Below, one piece after another: positions 10,138 through 18,574 of a stretch of DNA of 64,000 nucleotides. Source of the DNA: Oscillospiraceae bacterium (lineage in GTDB: Bacteria > Bacillota > Clostridia > Oscillospirales > Oscillospiraceae); assembly GCA_020025595.1 (NCBI GenBank), contig JAHHRV010000007.1, positions 58,320 through 122,319 on the forward strand, read 5' to 3'. The notes under the pieces are model-generated. The model was not told the DNA's origin. It ran no database searches and saw only the letters and a program-made list of their open reading frames with translations. The position numbers and the translations under genes were made by a program. Position 1 is the first letter of the stretch, and each line of letters starts with the position of its first letter.

Positions 10138-10692
10138 TCAGATTGCCATCAGTTCCTTTTCCTTAGCTGCCAGGGCTTCGTCCACCTTCTTGATGTACTT
10201 ATCCAGCATATCCTGAAGATCCTTTTCAGCCTTCTTCTGCTCGTCCTCGGTGATTTCGGACTTCTTCTTCAGGCCCTTTACAAAGTCCATACCTTCACGA
10301 CGGACATTGCGCATTGCAACCTTGCCGTCTTCAGCGTACTTCTTAACCTGCTTAGCCAGCTCCTTACGGCGCTCCTCGGTCAGCTGAGGGAACACCAGAC
10401 GAATCACACGACCATCGTTCTGGGGGTTGATACCCAGGTCGGACATCTGAATGGCCTTCTGGATGTCCTTGAGCACCTTTGCATCCCAGGGAGTGATAAC
10501 CAGGGTGCGTGCATCAGGGGAAGAAATAGAAGCAACGCCGTTCAGAGGAGTCTCTGAACCATAGTATTCAACCGTGATGCGATCCAGAACCTTTGCATTT
10601 GCACGGCCTGCACGAACTGCGCCAAAGTTCTCCTGGAGAACTTCCAGGGTCTTTTCCATTTTTCTCTGATATTCCTTAAAATCTACGCTCAT
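10138..10692 (-). CDS. frr: Ribosome recycling factor
   Basis: RRF, with EF-G, splits the post-termination ribosome in the cytosol. The 184-aa protein has the normal family length and the characteristic start with VLQENFGAVRAGRANAKVLD, followed by VEYYGSETPLN. The C-terminal half is rich in Lys and Glu, as expected of the long helical bundle. A GGAGGACT ribosome binding site lies between the pyrH stop and the ATG, 3 nt after pyrH, so the two are co-transcribed. Confidence 0.97.
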   Translation of the reverse strand: MSVDFKEYQRKMEKTLEVLQENFGAVRAGRANAKVLDRITVEYYGSETPLNGVASISSPDARTLVITPWDAKVLKDIQKAIQMSDLGINPQNDGRVIRLVFPQLTEERRKELAKQVKKYAEDGKVAMRNVRREGMDFVKGLKKKSEITEDEQKKAEKDLQDMLDKYIKKVDEALAAKEKELMAI

Positions 10693-10695
10693 AAA

Positions 10696-11415
10696 TTAGT
10701 CCTCCTTAACAATGGTGCCAATCTGCTCGCCGCAGATCACACGGATAATATTTCTGGGGTCCTTTAGGGCAAAACAGGCCAGGGTCATATGATTGTCCAT
10801 AGCCAGGGTCATTGCGGTTGTATCTGTAGCCTTGAGATGACGGGCAAGAACCTCGTCGTAGGTCAGGGTATCAAACTTCACTGCCGTGGGATCCACATTG
10901 GGATCAGCAGAGTAGATACCATCCACATTCTTCGCCATCAAAACGCAGTCGGCCTCAATTTCTACACCGCGCAGAACTGCGCCGGTATCCGTGGAGAAAT
11001 AGGGGTTGCCGGTACCGCAGGAGAAGAACACGACCTTACCCTCGTTCAGGTAACGGTCTGCCACATCTCTTGTAAAATATTCACAGAATTTGGGCATTTC
11101 CACAGCAGACAAAACTCTTGTCTCAACGCCCTTCTTTTCCAGTGCATCTGCAACTGCCAGGCAGTTCATGACGGTTGCCAGCATACCCATAGAGTCTGCA
11201 TGGCTGCGCTGCATCTTGTCTGCGCCGTCCTTGACACCGCGCCAGAAATTGCCGCCGCCGATCACGACACCAACCTGAACACCCAGATCCACACACTCTT
11301 TTATTGCGTCGCACACCTGTCCGATAACCTCAAAATCCAGGCCACGGTGTGCATCGCCAGCCAGCGCCTCACCGCTGACCTTCAAAAGCACTCGCTTGAA
11401 TTGTACCTCAGGCAA
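10696..11415 (-). CDS. pyrH: Uridylate (UMP) kinase
   Basis: PyrH phosphorylates UMP to UDP in pyrimidine nucleotide synthesis. The family is shown by RVLLKVSGEAL, VVIGGGNFWRG, the DADS-like stretch QRSHADSMGMLATVMN and TGNPYFSTDTGA. I place the start at a TTG codon at 11415. AAAGGAG stands 8 nt before it, giving a 239-aa protein of normal length that begins just before FKRVLLKVSGEAL. The ATG at 11433 lies only about 4 nt after the predicted transcription start, and the frame further upstream (to 11475) overlaps the promoter. It is the first gene of the operon that ends with polC. Confidence 0.94.
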   Translation of the reverse strand: MPEVQFKRVLLKVSGEALAGDAHRGLDFEVIGQVCDAIKECVDLGVQVGVVIGGGNFWRGVKDGADKMQRSHADSMGMLATVMNCLAVADALEKKGVETRVLSAVEMPKFCEYFTRDVADRYLNEGKVVFFSCGTGNPYFSTDTGAVLRGVEIEADCVLMAKNVDGIYSADPNVDPTAVKFDTLTYDEVLARHLKATDTTAMTLAMDNHMTLACFALKDPRNIIRVICGEQIGTIVKED

Positions 11416-11443
11416 GTTTACCACTCCTTTCATATCATCCCCT

Positions 11444-11472
11444 ATTTTAATATAAGTCAGCCCAATTGACAA
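11444..11472 (-). promoter_or_regulatory. Promoter of the pyrH-polC operon
   Basis: On the minus strand TTGTCA (11467-11472) and TAAAAT (11444-11449) are separated by 17 nt, predicting a start near 11437. The resulting short 5' leader contains an AAAGGAG site for a TTG start at 11415, which is why I prefer that start for pyrH. Confidence 0.6.
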
Positions 11473-11563
11473 CATATATTTCTTTTTTTTGCAAATTCTT
11501 TTTTATATGTTCACAATTCTATGGTCCTGAAAGGGAAAAAATCCCGCAGTATCGCTTTTTCTG

Positions 11564-11592
11564 TTGCAAAGCAGACTGGAATGGTTTATAAT
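11564..11592 (+). promoter_or_regulatory. glnS promoter
   Basis: TTGCAA (11564-11569) and a perfect TATAAT (11587-11592) are separated by 17 nt. The predicted start is near 11599, about 40 nt before the glnS ATG. Confidence 0.75.
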
Positions 11593-11637
11593 GTGTCCAT
11601 TATGGAAAATCTCGCAATAAGAGAGGAAGGTAACAAA

Positions 11638-13317
11638 ATGGCTGAAATTAACGAAAGCAAAAATTTCATCCACGCTTTTATTGAAGAAGACATCGCTGAG
11701 GGCGGTCGCTACGCAGGTATGACCGTTCACACCCGTTTTCCGCCCGAGCCCAACGGCTATCTGCACATCGGACACTGCAAGGCACTGACCATCGACTTCG
11801 GCACTGCCGAAAAGTTTGGCGGTGTGTGCAATCTGCGTATGGACGACACCAATCCCACCAAAGAAGATGTGGAATTCGTGGAAGCCATTCAGGAAGATAT
11901 TCACTGGCTGGGTTTTGACTGGGATGACCGTTTCTTCTACGGCTCTGATTATTTTGAAAAAGACTATGAATTTGCCGTTGAGCTGATTCAGAAGGGTCTT
12001 GCATATGTCTGCCAGCTGACTCCCGAGGAGTTCAAGGCAAACCGCGGTGATGTGGATCATCCCGCAGTTTCTCCCTACCGTGACCGTCCCATCGAAGAGA
12101 GCCTGGATCTGTTCCGCAGAATGAGAGAGGGCGAATTCGAGGACAACACCATGACCCTGAGAGCCAAGATTGATCTGGCTTCCGGCAACTTCAATATGCG
12201 CGACCCGGTTATCTACCGAATCCGTCATATGCATCACCATCGTCAGGGCGACAAGTGGTGCATCTACCCCATGTACGACTTTGCTCACCCCATTCAGGAC
12301 GCTCTGGAAGGTATTACCCACTCCCTGTGTTCTCTGGAATTTGAGAACCACCGTCCCCTGTACAACTGGGTCGTGGAGCACGTCAGCGTTCCCCATCATC
12401 CCCGTCAGATCGAGTTTGCCCGTCTGGGCATCGATCACACCGTCCTGTCCAAGCGCAAGCTGAGACAGCTGGTGGAAGAGGGTCATGTTTCCGGCTGGGA
12501 CGATCCCAGAATGCCCACTCTGTGCGGCCTGCGCCGCCGTGGCTACACTCCCAAGTCCATCCGTAACTTCTGCGACCGTGTTGGTGTCGCCAAGTCCCCC
12601 AACACCATCGAGTACGGTTTCCTGGAGCACTGCCTGCGTGAGGATCTGAACGAAACTGCTACCCGTGTGATGGCAGTTATTAAGCCCATCAAGCTCACCA
12701 TTACCAACTATCCCGAGGGCCAGAGCGAGACCTTCCAGGTTGAAAACAACCCCGTGGATGAGACCGCCGGCACCAGAGAAGTTACCTTCTCCCGGAACCT
12801 GTGGATTGAAGCAGACGACTTCATGGAGACTCCCATTCCCAAGTACAAGCGTCTGACTCCCAATGGCCTTGAGTGCCGCCTGAAGGGTGCATACCTGATC
12901 ACCTGCACCGGCTGCGTCAAGGACGAAAACGGCAATGTTGTGGAAGTTCTGGCTACCTACGATCCCGAGTCTCAGGGCGGCAATCCCGCCGACGGCCGCA
13001 AGGTCAAGGGCGCTACCATCCATTGGGTGGATGCTGACAACTGCTGCGAGGCAGAGGTTCGTCAGTACTCCAACCTCTTTGATGATCCCGATCCCGATGC
13101 CGCAGGCAAGGATTTCATTGCCTGCCTGAATCCCAACTCTCTGGAAGTTCTGACCGGCTGTAAGGTGGAAAAGAGCCTGGAAAATGCAAAGGCTCCCGCT
13201 TCCTATCAGTTCATGCGTCTGGGCTACTTCTGCCCCGACAGCAAGGATTCTTCCGCTGAGCACCTGGTGTTCAACCGTTCCGTCAGCCTGAAGGACAGCT
13301 ACAAGCCCAACAAGTAA
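11638..13317 (+). CDS. glnS: Glutaminyl-tRNA synthetase
   Basis: This class I synthetase joins glutamine to tRNA-Gln in the cytosol. The 559-aa protein has the HIGH-type motif PPEPNGYLHIGH at residues 35-46 and the KMSKS-type motif VLSKRKL near 269. The catalytic core is followed by the two C-terminal anticodon-binding beta-barrels of the GlnRS family (residues about 340-555). I use the ATG at 11638, which has AGGAAGG upstream. The frame is open to 11521, but that part overlaps the promoter. Many Firmicutes lack GlnRS and form Gln-tRNA by amidation, so its presence is a lineage trait. It is a single-gene unit with its own promoter and terminator. Confidence 0.97.
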   Translation: MAEINESKNFIHAFIEEDIAEGGRYAGMTVHTRFPPEPNGYLHIGHCKALTIDFGTAEKFGGVCNLRMDDTNPTKEDVEFVEAIQEDIHWLGFDWDDRFFYGSDYFEKDYEFAVELIQKGLAYVCQLTPEEFKANRGDVDHPAVSPYRDRPIEESLDLFRRMREGEFEDNTMTLRAKIDLASGNFNMRDPVIYRIRHMHHHRQGDKWCIYPMYDFAHPIQDALEGITHSLCSLEFENHRPLYNWVVEHVSVPHHPRQIEFARLGIDHTVLSKRKLRQLVEEGHVSGWDDPRMPTLCGLRRRGYTPKSIRNFCDRVGVAKSPNTIEYGFLEHCLREDLNETATRVMAVIKPIKLTITNYPEGQSETFQVENNPVDETAGTREVTFSRNLWIEADDFMETPIPKYKRLTPNGLECRLKGAYLITCTGCVKDENGNVVEVLATYDPESQGGNPADGRKVKGATIHWVDADNCCEAEVRQYSNLFDDPDPDAAGKDFIACLNPNSLEVLTGCKVEKSLENAKAPASYQFMRLGYFCPDSKDSSAEHLVFNRSVSLKDSYKPNK

Positions 13318-13346
13318 TCCCGGCGGTTCTGCGTTCATAAAATCAT

Positions 13347-13382
13347 ATGGAGCGTATCGGTATTCGATACGCTCCATTTTTC
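13347..13382 (+). terminator. glnS terminator
   Basis: A perfect 13-bp stem (13347-13359 with 13365-13377) closes a 5-nt loop and is followed by a U-run. Confidence 0.93.
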
Positions 13383-13469
13383 TGCATTTGTCTGATTTTT
13401 CCTTTCGTGGACTTTGTGGAATTTCTGTGTTATAGTCCATATATAACAAGAAAATGAGCGTGACATTCT

Positions 13470-13988
13470 GTGAAGAACGGTTTTCGGTCATTTGGAAAAG
13501 CAATCCTGTATGCCCTTGCGTATCTGCTGATCCAAAATCTTGTCGGTTTGGTATATACCATAACTGTCGATTTTTCCTATTTTCTGAAGCACCCGGATAT
13601 TCTCCATCTGGGGCCTTCGCAGATTGCGTCCCTGATTGAATATATGCACGCAGGAAACTCCGGACTGCATATCATTCTGCCGCTTTTTCTTTCCAATCTG
13701 GCAGCAGTACTGCTGATGTGGCTTTTCTTTGCCGTCAGAAAGAAAAAATTCTCCCAGGAAATCGGATTGCATAAAATCAGCGGAAAGAATCTGGCGGCGG
13801 CAATTGTATTCGGCAGCACCTTCTCCATCGTGTTGACGGCTGCCATCGCCCAGCTGACACAGAATGTCACCGGGATTCCCTTCTGGAGCGTTGGCGTATG
13901 CCTTGCAGGGCTGGTTCTGGTCATCATCTATCTCATCCGGAATAACAGAAGAAAGCCCGTATCAGCGGTTTTCCCTGCAGAAACCTAA
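13470..13988 (+). CDS. Small membrane protein, possibly a truncated CPBP-family protein
   Basis: This 172-aa protein is not firmly recognised. It has four likely membrane segments, near residues 10-33, 66-87, 106-128 and 136-157. The first half (AILYALAYLLIQNLVGLVY, then a cytoplasmic RKKKFSQEIGLHKIS stretch) resembles the N-terminal part of CPBP/Abi intramembrane protease proteins. The catalytic part with the Glu-Glu and His motifs of that family is missing. The protein could therefore be a C-terminally truncated relic or a separate small family. The start is a GTG with only a weak ribosome binding site. It lies alone between two terminators. Confidence 0.55.
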   Translation: MKNGFRSFGKAILYALAYLLIQNLVGLVYTITVDFSYFLKHPDILHLGPSQIASLIEYMHAGNSGLHIILPLFLSNLAAVLLMWLFFAVRKKKFSQEIGLHKISGKNLAAAIVFGSTFSIVLTAAIAQLTQNVTGIPFWSVGVCLAGLVLVIIYLIRNNRRKPVSAVFPAET

Positions 13989-13999
13989 AATAGAATCAA

Positions 14000-14034
14000 T
14001 AAAAGCCACAGACGCACTGTCTGTGGCTTTTATA
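14000..14034. terminator. Bidirectional terminator
   Basis: A perfect 14-bp stem (14000-14013 with 14019-14032) around a 5-nt loop separates the plus-strand membrane protein gene from the converging deacetylase gene. T-rich sequence follows on both strands. Confidence 0.88.
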
Positions 14035-14053
14035 TTATGTTTTCTAATGCGGA

Positions 14054-15778
14054 TCAATAATCCATTGCACGGCACAGAACAGCGGCAATTTCTGCACGGG
14101 TGGCATTGCTGCGAGGCTCGATATTCTTTCCGTCGCCTTCCAGCAGACCTGCAGCTACCAGTGCTTCCACATTGGACAGAGCCCACTTTTCAATTCTGCC
14201 GTAGTCAGCGAACTTGCCTGCGCAGGAAGCACCTCTGGGAAGAGAATTGCCCTGGTAAGTAAACATACGGTCAATCATTGCACTCATCTCCTGACGGGTG
14301 ATGTTGCCGTTGGGGCTAAATCGGTTGTTTCCATATCCGTTTACGATTTTGTTGCGGTATGCCCACTCGATGGCGGCTGCGTACCACTCATCCTGATCCA
14401 CATCGGTAAAGGGATTGGTTCTGGTCCAGCCGCTGCCCAGAGATTCTCCGGAATATTCATACAGCAGCTTTGCCATCATTGCGCGCGTAACATTCGTGCC
14501 GGGCTCGTAGATGTTGTTGCCCATACCGTTCATCAGACCTTCTGCTGCCAGACGGTCGATGTAATTAAAATACCAGGCTCCGGGTCTGACATCTGCAAGC
14601 AGCACGCCCCGGGGAGAATAATACACAACCGTTTCAGGGCTGGTGCTGTAATATCCGCCGGCAGAAACTGCGTGGATGTAGATTCCCTTGGGCAGTGCAA
14701 CAGGGCCGGAATAAGCGGTGCTCTTCGGTGTGGCAGTTTTGCCATCCGTGGTGTAGTAAATCTTTGTACCGGTGTTGGCGGTTTCCATCTGGACCTTTCC
14801 GCCGGATGTTTTGATCTTGGGTGCAGAGCCTCTGTTGCCCTGGCCATAGACCAGAGAAGCAAGCTCCGAACGAACGCCATTCATATTAAACGCTGCATAT
14901 GCCTTAACGGCACTGGAGTACGGCACCTTAAACGGTCCTTTGTACACCGCACTGCTGTGGGTGGGAACACTGCCGTCCGTGGTGTAGTAAATCGGTGCGC
15001 CGGATGCAGATTTGATGGTAACCGTCATGGTTTTGCCGTCTGTGGTGTAGGTGATTTCCGGTTTTGCAATGGAACCCACATCCACACCTCTGGGTTTGAC
15101 GCTGTAGAGCCACTCGCCCTTATCCATGGTTGCGCCTCTTCTGCGGTGCAGTTCGCTGACAGTCACGAATTCGTATCCCTTTTTCTGAAGGTCATCGATG
15201 GCCCTCAGCGCGCCGTCCACACTGGTACCGTGAATATCATGCACCAGAATAATGGCACCGTCAAAGGTATTGTTGACGATATTGCGGCGAACGGTCTCCG
15301 GATCCCGGTACTTCCAGTCCTCGGGGTCGACTGTCCAGTAGGCCATAGGCGCATTGATCAGCGACTCCACTCGGGAAGTGGTGCTGCCATAAGGAGGTCT
15401 GACCAGATAACTGGCATTCTTGCCGCAGACCTGATCCAGAACATCTTCTGTCGCCCTCAGCTGCCAGAGGACTTCAGAATCAGACAGGGTTGTCAGATCC
15501 GGATGATTCCAGGAATGGCTTGCCAGCTCATGTCCTTCGTTATAAGCCCGCTGAATGATGCCCAGGTTGCTCTTGGCATTCTGGCCCAGTACAAAGAAAG
15601 TAACCTTTACATTTCTCTTCTTTAATCCGTCCAGCAGTTTGGGCGTGTAGGTTGCAGATGGACCGTCATCAAAGGTCAATGCAACCAGCTTTCCACCCTT
15701 GACGGCATTAGCCTGTAAGGGCAGCACACTGACAAATAATACCAGTGCCATAGCCAAAGCTAAAAGTCGTTTTTTCAT
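14054..15778 (-). CDS. Secreted polysaccharide deacetylase with S-layer homology repeats
   Basis: This 574-aa exported enzyme probably removes acetyl groups from a wall polysaccharide or peptidoglycan. A signal peptide covers residues 1-25. The NodB deacetylase domain (about 30-215) has TFDDGPS at 35-41, whose Asp residues bind metal and act in catalysis, and the metal-binding ASHSWNHPD. Two repeats containing YYTTDG follow (about 240-385), resembling the chitobiase C-terminal domain. Three S-layer homology motifs (about 395-574) should hold the protein on secondary wall polymer. The ATG at 15778 has GAGAGGGTGG upstream; an in-frame GTG three codons earlier is too close to that site. The substrate is inferred only from the fold. 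Confidence 0.9.
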   Translation of the reverse strand: MKKRLLALAMALVLFVSVLPLQANAVKGGKLVALTFDDGPSATYTPKLLDGLKKRNVKVTFFVLGQNAKSNLGIIQRAYNEGHELASHSWNHPDLTTLSDSEVLWQLRATEDVLDQVCGKNASYLVRPPYGSTTSRVESLINAPMAYWTVDPEDWKYRDPETVRRNIVNNTFDGAIILVHDIHGTSVDGALRAIDDLQKKGYEFVTVSELHRRRGATMDKGEWLYSVKPRGVDVGSIAKPEITYTTDGKTMTVTIKSASGAPIYYTTDGSVPTHSSAVYKGPFKVPYSSAVKAYAAFNMNGVRSELASLVYGQGNRGSAPKIKTSGGKVQMETANTGTKIYYTTDGKTATPKSTAYSGPVALPKGIYIHAVSAGGYYSTSPETVVYYSPRGVLLADVRPGAWYFNYIDRLAAEGLMNGMGNNIYEPGTNVTRAMMAKLLYEYSGESLGSGWTRTNPFTDVDQDEWYAAAIEWAYRNKIVNGYGNNRFSPNGNITRQEMSAMIDRMFTYQGNSLPRGASCAGKFADYGRIEKWALSNVEALVAAGLLEGDGKNIEPRSNATRAEIAAVLCRAMDY

Positions 15779-15904
15779 TGAATCCACCCTCTCTTTGTAT
15801 TATGTACTGTCTTGATTCTACCACCCCCATATAAAAATTTCCACATTCTATTTCTTATTATTTCTGAAGAAATCATTTTTCGTCGTTTTTTTCAGATTCA
15901 CCTA

Positions 15905-15945
15905 TTAAAAAAGGGCGATATGAACAAATTCATACCGTCCTTTTT
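15905..15945 (-). terminator. Terminator of the yhbD-bactofilin unit
   Basis: A hairpin of about 15 pairs with one mismatch (arms 15908-15924 and 15929-15945, loop CAAA) has A/T-rich flanks on both sides. It lies just after the bactofilin stop codon and upstream of the deacetylase gene. Confidence 0.75.
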
Positions 15946-15968
15946 GCGTTTTTTCACAGTTTTCTTTG

Positions 15969-16679
15969 TTAGATTTTTACCAGTTCCTCGACAGTTCCCT
16001 CTTCTGCCTGACAAGTCCCGGTGTATTCTGCCCGCCGCACCCGGCAGCCCGGTCCGATATACAGATCCCTGCCCCGGATAACATCAGCCTTGGTGTATTC
16101 AAGATCCGCCAGATCTGCTTCGATGCTGTTTGCTTCCAGAGCGTAGTCGATGCCAAAGACTTTTTTCAGAAAACCGCCCTTGGATTTTCGAACTTTCAAA
16201 CTGGAACAGCCGATATCTTTGATCTTCGATGCCGGACTGCTGGCGGAAATTTCGATTTTCTCCGCGTTGAGTAAACCCTCGATCTTAGCAGTGCCATTCA
16301 GATAAAATTCCTCACCTTCCACATCTTCCTCCGCGGACAGGCCGCCAGACACCTTCAACAGGCTGCCTCGAATGGAACGCTCGACCTTGAGGGCGCCAGA
16401 GACACGGATCTCGTCACTGGTGAGGGTTCCTTCCACCTTGATGGCACCTGAGGTGTGGACTTTCTTGGCTTGTGCATCTCCCTTCAAAGAGCAGTTGCCG
16501 GAACAACTGAAGTCGTCTGTGACTACATTTCCCAGTATTTTTGCGGAACCGGAGCATTTGATAGAGTCTGCCCGCAGATTTCCCTGCACTTTGCCACTTC
16601 CGCTGATCGATACTCTGCCGTAATCTCCACCTGGCATAGTAGATGAACCGCTGATTCGCATATCCATTTTATCACTCAT
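15969..16679 (-). CDS. Bactofilin-family (polymer-forming cytoskeletal) protein
   Basis: This 236-aa protein is built from short repeats with SGS, SGA or SGG turns every 15-20 residues, the pattern of the right-handed beta-helix of bactofilins. Bactofilins polymerise without nucleotide and act in cell shape or as scaffolds at the membrane. It has no signal peptide or clear membrane segment. Its ATG overlaps the stop of the upstream yhbD-like gene as ATGA, so the two are translationally coupled. In Bacillus subtilis a yhbD gene also stands next to bactofilin genes (yhbE, yhbF), which supports the assignment. The C-terminal third, about residues 150-236, has less regular repeats than the core. 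Confidence 0.8.
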   Translation of the reverse strand: MSDKMDMRISGSSTMPGGDYGRVSISGSGKVQGNLRADSIKCSGSAKILGNVVTDDFSCSGNCSLKGDAQAKKVHTSGAIKVEGTLTSDEIRVSGALKVERSIRGSLLKVSGGLSAEEDVEGEEFYLNGTAKIEGLLNAEKIEISASSPASKIKDIGCSSLKVRKSKGGFLKKVFGIDYALEANSIEADLADLEYTKADVIRGRDLYIGPGCRVRRAEYTGTCQAEEGTVEELVKI

Positions 16680-17062
16680 AATGAAACCTCCCGCAAATAG
16701 TCCAGAATGCTGATTTCCCGTTCTCCGTCGGTCAGCACCGCATTTCGAAGTTCTTCCACACTGTATTCCCGTCGCTCAAAGCCATTTTCGATAATGAGCC
16801 GTCTCCGGGACTGCTGTTCTTTTCGTCTTCCGGCCAGTACCTCTGCCAGCTCTTCCAGAGAAATGTTCTCTTTCCGGTCCAGAATCAGCTCCACCCGCTG
16901 GCAAATCTGTTCCCTGTTAAAAAAGGTCTCCTGACCTGTCACCGTCGATTTTTTGATGAACCACTCCTCTGGGATCAGTCCGAGCCGTTTCCACCGATAC
17001 AGCGCTCCATAGGAAATTCCATACCGTTCCAAAACTTCTCGTTTGGAGATCAGATCCTCCAT
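16676..17062 (-). CDS. YhbD-like DNA-binding regulator
   Basis: This 128-aa protein begins with a MerR-like winged helix-turn-helix (ISKREVLERYGISYGALYRW at residues 4-23, followed by KRLGLIPEEWF). A charged helical C-terminal part follows. It resembles YhbD (DUF4004) and probably regulates its own bactofilin operon. The start at 17062 has a strong AAGGAGGT site; the frame extends a little further upstream without support. Its promoter contains two near-identical dyads that are the natural candidate binding sites. Autoregulation is inference from this layout. Confidence 0.78.
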   Translation of the reverse strand: MEDLISKREVLERYGISYGALYRWKRLGLIPEEWFIKKSTVTGQETFFNREQICQRVELILDRKENISLEELAEVLAGRRKEQQSRRRLIIENGFERREYSVEELRNAVLTDGEREISILDYLREVSL

Positions 17063-17073
17063 GCCGCACCTCC

Positions 17074-17121
17074 TTAACAATGTTACGCTCCGATATTATC
17101 ATAACATTGTTACGCTGTCAA
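17074..17121 (-). promoter_or_regulatory. yhbD promoter with two operator-like dyads
   Basis: On the minus strand a perfect TTGACA (17116-17121) is followed after 17 nt by TAATAT (17093-17098). Two related dyads lie here: TAACATTGTTACG at 17102-17114 inside the spacer, and TAACAATGTTACG at 17075-17087 between the start point and the ribosome binding site. They differ by one base and are 27 bp apart. A regulator bound here would block polymerase and the ribosome binding site region. Confidence 0.72.
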
Positions 17122-17190
17122 TCCCCCTGCGTAAAAGATTTCTTCTCTTGTTTCTTCGCCCATGCTTCGACGCAGATTGGCAAACAGAGC

Positions 17191-17232
17191 AAAGAAAAAC
17201 CACCGTGTATGATGAAAACCCATACACGGTGG
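17191..17232 (-). terminator. Terminator of the XRE-family regulator gene
   Basis: A perfect 12-bp stem (17200-17211 with 17221-17232) is followed on the minus strand by a T-rich run. Confidence 0.85.
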
Positions 17233-17242
17233 CTGATTATGT

Positions 17243-18277
17243 TCATTCTTCCATTAGCTGCTCCCAGCGGGGATCTCCGATCATATAAGCAAAGCTCTCA
17301 TCGGATCGGAAGCCCTCCAGAATGCTTTTCCTTATTTTTTCCACAAATTCAGGATCAATTTTCTGAAATGTCATATGAGAATACAAAGGTGCATCCGGAA
17401 ATGCATACAGGGAATCCAGATGATTTATCATCCCCTGAACACATTCTATGGTCTTATCCCGGTCCTGTTCTGCCTGAACCAATTCCAGATCCGCTGCGTA
17501 AGTACTGTATTCCCCCATTTCAAACACCCGGGCAAGATCCTTCTTTTTTTCTGCGTAATACCGTGCTTTTTCCAGATTATTCCCCTTCAACTGCATAATA
17601 AACAGGCTGTTCAAAACAGCAGAAAGGATCTGATAGTCCGAAAAAAGAATTTCTTCGTATGTTTGACAGGCCTTTTCCAGATTGCCAGCCTTTTCGTACA
17701 ACACCGCCTGTTTGCGCTTGCGTTCCGGGCTTTGCATAGAAAAATACGAAAGATATTCTTCGGCTTTCTCATATTGCTCTTTGCGAAGATAGTATCCATA
17801 TAAGGAATCCGCCGCAGCGGTTCGCATGACTTCATCATTGCTTTTTAGCAGGCGTTCGTAGCATCTTAGAATAAAGGTATCGTATTCTTCGTTTTCGGGG
17901 ATTCCCTGCATCAGACGCTGCCCATCCAATTCCAGCGCAAAACTATGGATCAGAGCTTCACAATTGGGGTACATCTGAATTTGCTCTTTTACCCAGCAAA
18001 AAACCGCATCATAGGGTTCCTCTGAAAATTTCCGATCCGCTTTTTGAACCAGCTCCCGGATTTCCTGCACAGTCAGTTTCTCCCGGAAAGACAGCAGCTC
18101 ATTCAGAGAAACCTCCAAAAGCCGGGCAATGGGTGCAAGAAGCGTAATGTCAGGCATCGCATTTCCGTTTTCCCATTTATTCACAGCAGGCGCCGTGACA
18201 CCAAGGCGTCTTGCCATCTCCTCCTGGGTCATTTCTTTTGCTTTTCTGTGTTTGCGGATTACTTCACCAAGTTTCAT
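17243..18277 (-). CDS. XRE-family transcriptional regulator with helical-repeat C-terminus
   Basis: This 344-aa protein has an N-terminal Cro/C1-type helix-turn-helix at residues 4-58 (EEMARRLGVTAPAVNKWENG is its core). A long alpha-helical C-terminal part (about 70-340) follows, with paired helices such as EQYEKAEEYLSYF and GNLEKACQTYEEIL, which look like tetratricopeptide repeats. Regulators of this build often respond to a peptide or small ligand bound to the repeats, but no ligand can be named. A GGGAG site precedes the ATG. The gene is transcribed alone and has a clear terminator. The downstream neighbours give no hint of its target. Confidence 0.85.
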   Translation of the reverse strand: MKLGEVIRKHRKAKEMTQEEMARRLGVTAPAVNKWENGNAMPDITLLAPIARLLEVSLNELLSFREKLTVQEIRELVQKADRKFSEEPYDAVFCWVKEQIQMYPNCEALIHSFALELDGQRLMQGIPENEEYDTFILRCYERLLKSNDEVMRTAAADSLYGYYLRKEQYEKAEEYLSYFSMQSPERKRKQAVLYEKAGNLEKACQTYEEILFSDYQILSAVLNSLFIMQLKGNNLEKARYYAEKKKDLARVFEMGEYSTYAADLELVQAEQDRDKTIECVQGMINHLDSLYAFPDAPLYSHMTFQKIDPEFVEKIRKSILEGFRSDESFAYMIGDPRWEQLMEE

Positions 18278-18450
18278 AAACGATCTCCCTTCGGTTTGAT
18301 AGCACCGGCCTTTGCATCGTTATTCTATCACAGCCATAGCAGATTGGGTATTGAGCAGATGTTAAATACAGAAAAATAAAATTAACCGTCAGGAAACAGA
18401 AACCTGCAATCCGGTTTATCCGCAGGCTCTTTTTCCCTGTATTTGCAAAT

Positions 18451-18487
18451 AAAAACGGGCAGAATCAGAACTTCTCTGATCCTGCCC
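18451..18487 (-). terminator. mazF terminator
   Basis: A hairpin of two 6-bp blocks separated by one mismatch (18457-18469 with 18475-18487, loop 5 nt) is followed on the minus strand by GTTTTTATTT. The rest of the 297-bp gap to the XRE gene (18278-18574) shows nothing else I can call. Confidence 0.75.
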
Positions 18488-18574
18488 AGACTGCCGGCAA
18501 TGACAACCGACAGAGCCGAAAATCGCAATTTTACAGTTTTTCCGTTTGCCGGAATTCCTGTTTCATTGACGAAA

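Noticed and set aside
11503..13503. A 666-codon antisense frame over glnS
   Set aside because: It crosses the glnS promoter and terminator and has antisense composition.
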